Shown here: positions 5,840 through 9,954 of the stretch, piece after piece | Layout of the letters: each line of letters begins with the position of its first letter | Position numbering within the stretch: the first letter of the stretch is position 1 | NCBI GenBank assembly: GCA_017882835.1 | Contig: JADGOU010000082.1 | Span: forward strand, 1 to 9,954 | Direction: 5' to 3' | DNA: 9,954 nucleotides | Origin: Frankiaceae bacterium | Lineage (GTDB): Bacteria; Actinomycetota; Actinomycetes; JADGOU01 | Translations under genes and position numbers: made by a program | The notes under the pieces: model-generated | Told to the model about the DNA's origin: nothing | The model's database searches: none | Seen by the model: the letters and a program-made list of their open reading frames with translations, nothing else

Positions 5840-8586
5840 GCGCCGACACCAGCACCGGCCCATTGGCCGGCTCGGTGGAGCCCGCGCCGTACCCCCCGCA
5901 CTGGGAGGCCGACGTCGTCCTCGCCGACGGCGGCACAGTCCATCTGCGCCCGATCATGCCGGCGGACGCCGACCGGCTGGTCGAGCTCCACGCCGGGCTC
6001 TCGCCGGAGACCATCTACTTCCGGTTCTTCGCCGCGTACCCGCTGCTGAGCGACGCCGACGTCCGCCGGTTCACTACCGTGGACCATGTCGAGCGCGCTG
6101 CCCTGGTGGCAGTCCTCGGCGACAGCTTCATTGCCGTCGTCCGCTACGACCGGATCCCGCAGACCGAGCTCGCCGAGGTCGCCTTCGTGGTCACCGACGC
6201 TCACCAGGGCCGAGGCCTGGGGTCGGTGATGCTGGAGCACATCGCCGCCGTTGCGCGGGAGAACGGAATCCGCCGCTTCATCGCCGAGGTGCTGCCGCAG
6301 AACCACCGGATGGTGGGCGTCTTCCGGGACGCCGGCTACCGGACCAAGAGCAGTTTCGCCGACGGCGTCGTGCATATGGAGTTCCCGATCGAGCCGACCG
6401 AGCGCTCGGTCAACGTGATGCGTTCCCGCGAGCACCGGGCGGAGTCCCAGTCGATCCAGCGGCTGTTGTTTCCCCAGTCGGTAGCCGTGGTCGGCGTCAG
6501 TCGGCAGCTGCACCGGGTCGGGACGACGGTCTTCCGTAACCTGCTCAACTCCGGCTTCCAGGGGCCGGTCTACCCGGTCAACCCGCGCGGCGGCCACGTC
6601 GCCAGTGTCCGCGCGTACCCCAGCGTGCTCGACATCGACGACGAGGTGGACTTGGCGGTGATCGCCACTCCGGCGGCCAGCGTCGCCGCGGTGGTCGAGG
6701 AGTGCGCCCGCAAGTCGGTACACGGACTTGTGATCATCTCTTCGGGTTTCGGCGAGACCGGGTCGGCGGGTCGGGCCGCCGAGCGCCAGTTGGTCGTCAC
6801 CGCGTTGGCTAGCGGCATGCGCGTGATCGGCCCCAACTGCCTGGGCGTCATCAACACCGATCCGGCGATCTCGCTGAACGCCACCTTGGCCCCGATCTCA
6901 CCCGGCCGCGGCAAGATCGGCTTCTTCTCCCAGTCCGGGGCGCTCGGCATCGCGATCCTGGAGTCAGTGGCGCAGCGGAGGCTCGGCCTGTCGACGTTCG
7001 TCTCCGCTGGCAACCGGGCCGACGTCAGCGGCAACGACATGCTGCAGTACTGGGAGGAAGACCCGGCCACTGACGTCGTCCTGCTCTACCTGGAGTCGTT
7101 CGGCAACCCGCGCAAGTTCGCCCGACTGGCCCGCCGGGTGGCGCGCAAGAAGCCGATCGTCGCGGTGAAGAGCGGCCGCTACACCACCCAGGTCCCGGTC
7201 GGGCACGCCGGGGTGGCGGTGCCGGTGTCCGAGGAGGCTGCGGACGCGCTGTTCCGGCAGGCCGGCGTCATCCGGGTGGAGACGCTGGCCCGGCTGTTCG
7301 ACGTGGCGCAAATGCTCGGCTACCAACCACTGCCCACCGGCCGGCGGGTCGCCATCGTGGGCAACTCGGCTGCACTCGGAATCCTGGCCGCGGACTGTTG
7401 CGTCGGCGCCGGTCTCCAGATGGCCGAGCTCACTGCCGAAACCACCGATCAGCTGCGTCAGGGACTATCGCCGCTGGCCGTGGTCGGCAACCCACTGGAT
7501 CTCAGTGCCAGCGGGTCGGGGGAGGATTTCCGTCAGGCACTGACCGCCGTGCTTGCCGACTCAGGCGTCGACGCAGTGATCACAGTGTGCATCCCGCCGT
7601 TGGACACCCCTGAGACGGAGGTGGCCCGCGTGCTCACCGAGGTCGTGGGCACGGCGACCAAGCCGGTGGCGTCGACGTTTCTGGCCATGGTCGGACTGCC
7701 CGAACAGATGTGCCACGACCAGGGGCTGGCCGGGGCGCGCTGTGTCCCGTCGTTTCGCTCGCCGGAGGCGGCGGTCTACGCGCTGGCCAAGGCAACCGAG
7801 TACGCCGAGTGGCGGGCGCGGCCGGTCGGCGTCGTACCGGAGCTGCCGGACATCAACGACGCGAGCGCCCGCGACTTGGTCGCGGCCGAGCTGGCCGCGG
7901 CGCCGACGGGTAGATGGCTGACACCGGACCGGGTGATCGAGCTGTTCGCCTGCTACGGCATCCGGGTGTGGCCCACGGTGGCCGTGGCGTCGGCCGACGA
8001 GGCGGTTGCCGCCGCGGCCGGCCTGGGCTACCCGGTCGCGCTCAAGGCCACCGCGGCGTACCTGCGGCACCGCCCGGAGCTGGGCAGCGTCCGGCTCGAC
8101 TTGGACACCGAAGACGAGCTGCGCACGGCGTACGCTGCGATGTCGGCCCGACTCGGCGCAGTGGAGGCCGGACTGGTCCTTCAGACCGTAGCGCCGCCGG
8201 GGGTCGCCACGGTGGTGGGCGCCACCGAGGACCCGTCCTTCGGCGCGTTGGTGTCCTTTGGCATCGGCGGAGTGGTCACCGACCTGCTCGACGACCGGGC
8301 GTTTCGGATCCTGCCGTTGACCGACGTCGACGCTGCGGACCTGGTGCGTTCCATCCGGGCCGCCCCGCTGCTGTCGGGCTACCGGGGCGCCGAACCGGTC
8401 GACATCGAGGCCCTGCAACATCTGCTGCTGCGGGTGGGCCGGCTCGCCGACGACATCCTGGAGGTGGCGGAGGTGGAGATCAACCCGGCGGTGGTCTCGT
8501 CCGACGGGGTTAGTGTCCTGTCCGCCCGGGTCCGGGTGGCTCCGCCGGTGCTCAGCCACGATCTCGGACCGCGCCGGATGCGCTGA
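5836..8586 (+). CDS. Pat-like protein acetyltransferase: N-terminal GNAT fused to NDP-forming acyl-CoA synthetase
   Basis: This protein has 916 residues. The N-terminal GNAT domain (about 35-195) opens with VHLRPIMPADADRLVEL and has the acetyl-CoA binding motif QGRGLG (Q124 to G129). Then comes an NDP-forming acyl-CoA synthetase body. It has a CoA-binding Rossmann segment (VAVVGVS from 216, IGPNC near 334) and succinyl-CoA-ligase-like parts (FFSQSGALG near 364-371). A GHAG motif holds His457, at the place of the phospho-histidine in active synthetases. A C-terminal ATP-grasp domain follows (PVALKA with K737, HRPELG from H745, AEVEINPAVV near the end). Such fusions acetylate lysines in acyl-CoA synthetases. 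Salmonella Pat has the opposite order (GNAT last); the GNAT-first order is known from Streptomyces PatA. The GTG start overlaps the acuC stop. The synthetase part could be regulatory or still catalytic. Confidence 0.9.
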   Translation: MSADTSTGPLAGSVEPAPYPPHWEADVVLADGGTVHLRPIMPADADRLVELHAGLSPETIYFRFFAAYPLLSDADVRRFTTVDHVERAALVAVLGDSFIAVVRYDRIPQTELAEVAFVVTDAHQGRGLGSVMLEHIAAVARENGIRRFIAEVLPQNHRMVGVFRDAGYRTKSSFADGVVHMEFPIEPTERSVNVMRSREHRAESQSIQRLLFPQSVAVVGVSRQLHRVGTTVFRNLLNSGFQGPVYPVNPRGGHVASVRAYPSVLDIDDEVDLAVIATPAASVAAVVEECARKSVHGLVIISSGFGETGSAGRAAERQLVVTALASGMRVIGPNCLGVINTDPAISLNATLAPISPGRGKIGFFSQSGALGIAILESVAQRRLGLSTFVSAGNRADVSGNDMLQYWEEDPATDVVLLYLESFGNPRKFARLARRVARKKPIVAVKSGRYTTQVPVGHAGVAVPVSEEAADALFRQAGVIRVETLARLFDVAQMLGYQPLPTGRRVAIVGNSAALGILAADCCVGAGLQMAELTAETTDQLRQGLSPLAVVGNPLDLSASGSGEDFRQALTAVLADSGVDAVITVCIPPLDTPETEVARVLTEVVGTATKPVASTFLAMVGLPEQMCHDQGLAGARCVPSFRSPEAAVYALAKATEYAEWRARPVGVVPELPDINDASARDLVAAELAAAPTGRWLTPDRVIELFACYGIRVWPTVAVASADEAVAAAAGLGYPVALKATAAYLRHRPELGSVRLDLDTEDELRTAYAAMSARLGAVEAGLVLQTVAPPGVATVVGATEDPSFGALVSFGIGGVVTDLLDDRAFRILPLTDVDAADLVRSIRAAPLLSGYRGAEPVDIEALQHLLLRVGRLADDILEVAEVEINPAVVSSDGVSVLSARVRVAPPVLSHDLGPRRMR

Positions 8587-8618
8587 TTGGCGAGGCCGCC
8601 GGTGGGCGCTTCGCCGCC

Positions 8619-8915
8619 TCACTCGTCCCGAGCGACAACGACTCCGCACTCGTCGGCGAGCATGACCAGCTGCGCTCGGTCCCGCGCTCCAGCTTGGTCA
8701 GCAGGTGGCGGACGTGGGTCTTGGCGGTGGCGTAGCTGACCGTCAGCAGGCTCGCGATCTCGGCGTTGGACAGCCCGGGTGCGACGGTGACCAGCACTTC
8801 GCGTTCCCGCTCAGCCCGCCCAAAGCGTCGTCCGCGCAGTGGTCCGGCGGCTGGGCCGGGTCGCGGCGCAGGAAGTCCGCGATCAGCTGGCGGGTCACGG
8901 GGTTGAGGAACAATG
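8619..8915 (-). pseudogene. Remnant of a NarL/LuxR-family response regulator (linker and HTH only)
   Basis: Only the C-terminal end of a two-component response regulator is left. Reading the minus strand, the linker FLNPVTRQLIADFLRR (from 8915) is in one frame. The DNA-binding start EREREVLVTVAPGLSNAEIA and the helix-turn-helix to KTHVRHLLTKL are in a second. The ending QLVMLADECGVVVARDE with TGA at 8619 is in a third. The first frameshift lies somewhere in about 8815-8870. The second (8686-8692) fits loss of one G, CTGGAGCG where CTGGGAGCG would restore KLGARDRAQLVML. The phosphoacceptor receiver domain is missing: upstream of 8915 the sequence no longer resembles the family. It converges on the pat-like gene with 32 bases between stops. 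It is very unlikely to be functional unless the frameshifts are sequence errors. Confidence 0.85.
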
Positions 8916-8963
8916 GAACAGTGGTTAGCGGTGAGAGTGATCTTGCTCGGCGGCCGTTGGCGC

Positions 8964-8993
8964 GTGACAGCATCGGTCTGATTCGCCTACACT
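8964..8993 (+). promoter_or_regulatory. Possible sigma-70-type promoter
   Basis: GTGACA (8964-8969) and TACACT (8988-8993) are separated by 18 bases and resemble the -35 and -10 boxes used by actinobacterial principal sigma factors. It lies in the 170-base gap (8916-9085) between two pseudogenes and points rightward, into sequence antisense to the broken genes. The only frame that follows, starting GTG at 9025, looks like a shadow. It may therefore be an orphan or chance match. Confidence 0.3.
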
Positions 8994-9085
8994 GGGTGGC
9001 GCCTGTTGCGCTGAGCTTCAGGAAGTGAGCCCGTCAGCCATCCGGACGGTTGGTGAGCCGGGCTTCGCGCTGTCCACGGACCGTG

Positions 9086-9615
9086 TCAGAGGGTTCGAAC
9101 CATGGTCACGACGGGATCGATCCGGCGACGCCAGTCGCCGCCCTTGGCCCAACACCAGGCAATCGCGTCCGGTATGGCGAGAAGTTGGTCGGTGGCGGCT
9201 CGCCGGTGCTGGTAGCGCAACGTGTCTCGGCTGCCCACGTCGCGAGTGATCTCGATCAAGCGCTGGTTGTCCCACGACGCAGGGAGTCGTCTTGCTCGAG
9301 GACCAGCATCGCCGCACCCGCGGCGGCCGCATCGCCGACCAGGGCACGTAGGCGCGCGTCTCGGGCGTCGAGTTCGCTGCGACGTGTCATCCCGGCGTTA
9401 TGGATGGTGGCCTGGACCCCGGTTGCGCAGATCGCCGAGGCGATGCTCCGCTTGCGCGAGACGCTCTCCTTACTTCATATGTACCGGTGCTGTCCGTGCA
9501 GCACCAGGCCTCGCATGAGGGTGCGTGTCGCGTCCAGGTCATCAGAGAGGATCACTGCGGCAACGAGGAGGTAGTCGCGCTCCTTGGACTCGTCGACGAA
9601 GATGTGGCTGCTCAC
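9086..9615 (-). pseudogene. Broken small protein with DUF3800/RNase H-like features, coupled to resolvase
   Basis: The reconstructed product would be about 176 residues. It begins SSHIFVDESKERDYLLVAAV (D8, E9), continues through ICATGVQATIHNAGMTRRSE and MLVLEQDDSL, and ends with LLAIPDAIAWCWAKGGDW and VVTMVRTL before TGA at 9086. The early FVDES strand, the mid Asp pair and a late Asp before an aromatic helix recall DUF3800, an RNase H-like fold. This assignment is by eye and only moderate. The GTG start (9615) overlaps the resolvase stop as GTGA, so the genes were once translated together. An in-frame TGA at 9477-9475 cuts the frame after 46 residues, apparently from a small deletion and insertion near ATATGAAGTAAGG. 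A one-base loss near 9275-9281 shifts DDSL away from WDNQRLIE. The function is unknown. The family is, as far as I recall, often annotated only as hypothetical in actinomycetes. Confidence 0.75.
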
Positions 9616-9954
9616 GCTTGGCGGGCCCGAGTGGCCGTCTTCGGCTCGCCAGCACGTTGGACCGTGCGGTAGACGGTGGAGCGCGCGACGGAGAACAGCT
9701 CGGCGAGCTCGGCGCTGGTGTGCTTGCCCGCTCGCCAGAGCTCGACGAGGTGCGCCTCCTGCGCGGGTTTGAGCTTGAGCTGCTTGCCGCGCAGCCGACC
9801 TTTGGCTTTGGCGACCCTCATACCCTCCCTCGTCCGCATCTTGATCAAGTCCGATTTCGAACTCTGCGATCATCCCGAGGACGTTGAACAGCAGCCGCCC
9901 GACCGGATCGGTCGGGTCGTGCAGCGAGCCACCGATGTTGAGCTTCACGCCGGC
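9612..9954 (-). pseudogene. C-terminal part of a serine resolvase/invertase, frameshifted, 5' end outside window
   Basis: Serine recombinases cut and rejoin DNA through a serine-linked intermediate; the catalytic N-terminus lies beyond the right edge. What is visible begins AGVKLNIGGS, DPTDPVGRLLFNVLGMIAEFE, the end of the catalytic domain and its long helix. It then changes frame to LIKMRTREGMRVAKAKGRL and a C-terminal helix-turn-helix (LKPAQEAHLVELWRAGKHTS, AELFSVARSTVYRTVQRAGE). The frame change is at 9851-9852: one extra G in ATCGGACTT; without it the protein reads FEIDLIKMRTREGM. The TGA stop at 9612 overlaps the next gene's GTG. Such small resolvases accompany transposons and genomic islands. 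As sequenced the gene would make a product lacking the DNA-binding domain. Confidence 0.88.

Noticed and set aside
5236..6723. 495-residue minus-strand open frame
   Set aside because: It is antisense to acuC and the pat-like gene, with low-complexity Arg/Gly/Asp-rich translation and no recognisable motif. High GC keeps opposite frames open.
8592..8620. Terminator hairpin between the pat-like gene and the regulator remnant
   Set aside because: Only GAGGC and GCCTC pair at the ends. The inner bases mismatch and there is no T-tract, so the stem is too weak to call.
7561..8649. 362-residue minus-strand open frame
   Set aside because: It is antisense to the ATP-grasp part of the pat-like gene, with no motif and shadow-like composition.
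9081..9115. tRNA-like T-loop (GGTTCGAACC) suggesting a tRNA or attachment site
   Set aside because: The stem bases around TTCGAAC do not pair beyond the first position. No acceptor or anticodon arm is present, and the bases encode the conserved C-terminus of the broken small protein.
9018..9347. 109-residue minus-strand open frame
   Set aside because: It is an alternative frame of the broken small protein. The frame with conserved motifs ends at 9086 and explains the sequence better.
9475..9948. 157-residue minus-strand open frame taken as one protein
   Set aside because: It is a chimera made by frameshift. Its start is resolvase, its middle is the resolvase HTH region read out of frame, and its end is the start of the next gene.

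Overview
The window is very GC-rich DNA with GTG/TTG starts and gene families typical of Actinobacteria (actinomycetes). These include an HrdB/SigA-type principal sigma factor with an Ala/Lys-rich N-terminal extension, an Acg-type FMN oxidoreductase, and a GNAT acetyltransferase fused in front of an NDP-forming acyl-CoA synthetase. The genus cannot be fixed from the sequence alone.

Left part (1-2925). The sigma factor gene enters from beyond the left edge and ends at 1262. It converges on a minus-strand gene (1546-2532) encoding an AbiEi-like winged-helix protein with a DUF559/Vsr-like nuclease domain. Both sides of that gene carry copies of one GC-rich repeat ending in GGCGGGTGAAG. Two near-identical 70-bp hairpin-forming copies lie at its 3' end. 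Degenerate copies plus a 14-bp tandem array lie at its 5' end.

Middle part (2926-8586). A minus-strand pair, a zinc-ribbon NUDIX hydrolase followed by an Acg-family nitroreductase-like protein, diverges from a plus-strand pair. The plus-strand pair is an AcuC-type class I deacetylase and, overlapping its stop by four bases (GTGA), a 916-residue Pat-like protein acetyltransferase. The last two are expected to act as opposing partners: Pat acetylates a lysine on acyl-CoA synthetases and similar enzymes, and AcuC removes the acetyl group. The shared divergent region (4538-4645) holds an 8-bp perfect inverted repeat and five tandem copies of an 8-bp unit just before the acuC ribosome-binding site.

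Right part (8587-9954). This is a decayed accessory segment, all on the minus strand. It contains the C-terminal end of a NarL/LuxR response regulator with two frameshifts and no receiver domain. It also contains a small protein with DUF3800/RNase H-like features, broken by an in-frame TGA and a frameshift. Last is the C-terminal part of a serine resolvase with a one-base frameshift, which runs off the right edge. The resolvase stop and the start of the small protein overlap as GTGA, so these two were once a translationally coupled couplet. No intact new defence or mobile system is visible. The most unusual material is the repeat family around the nuclease-like gene and the broken resolvase couplet.
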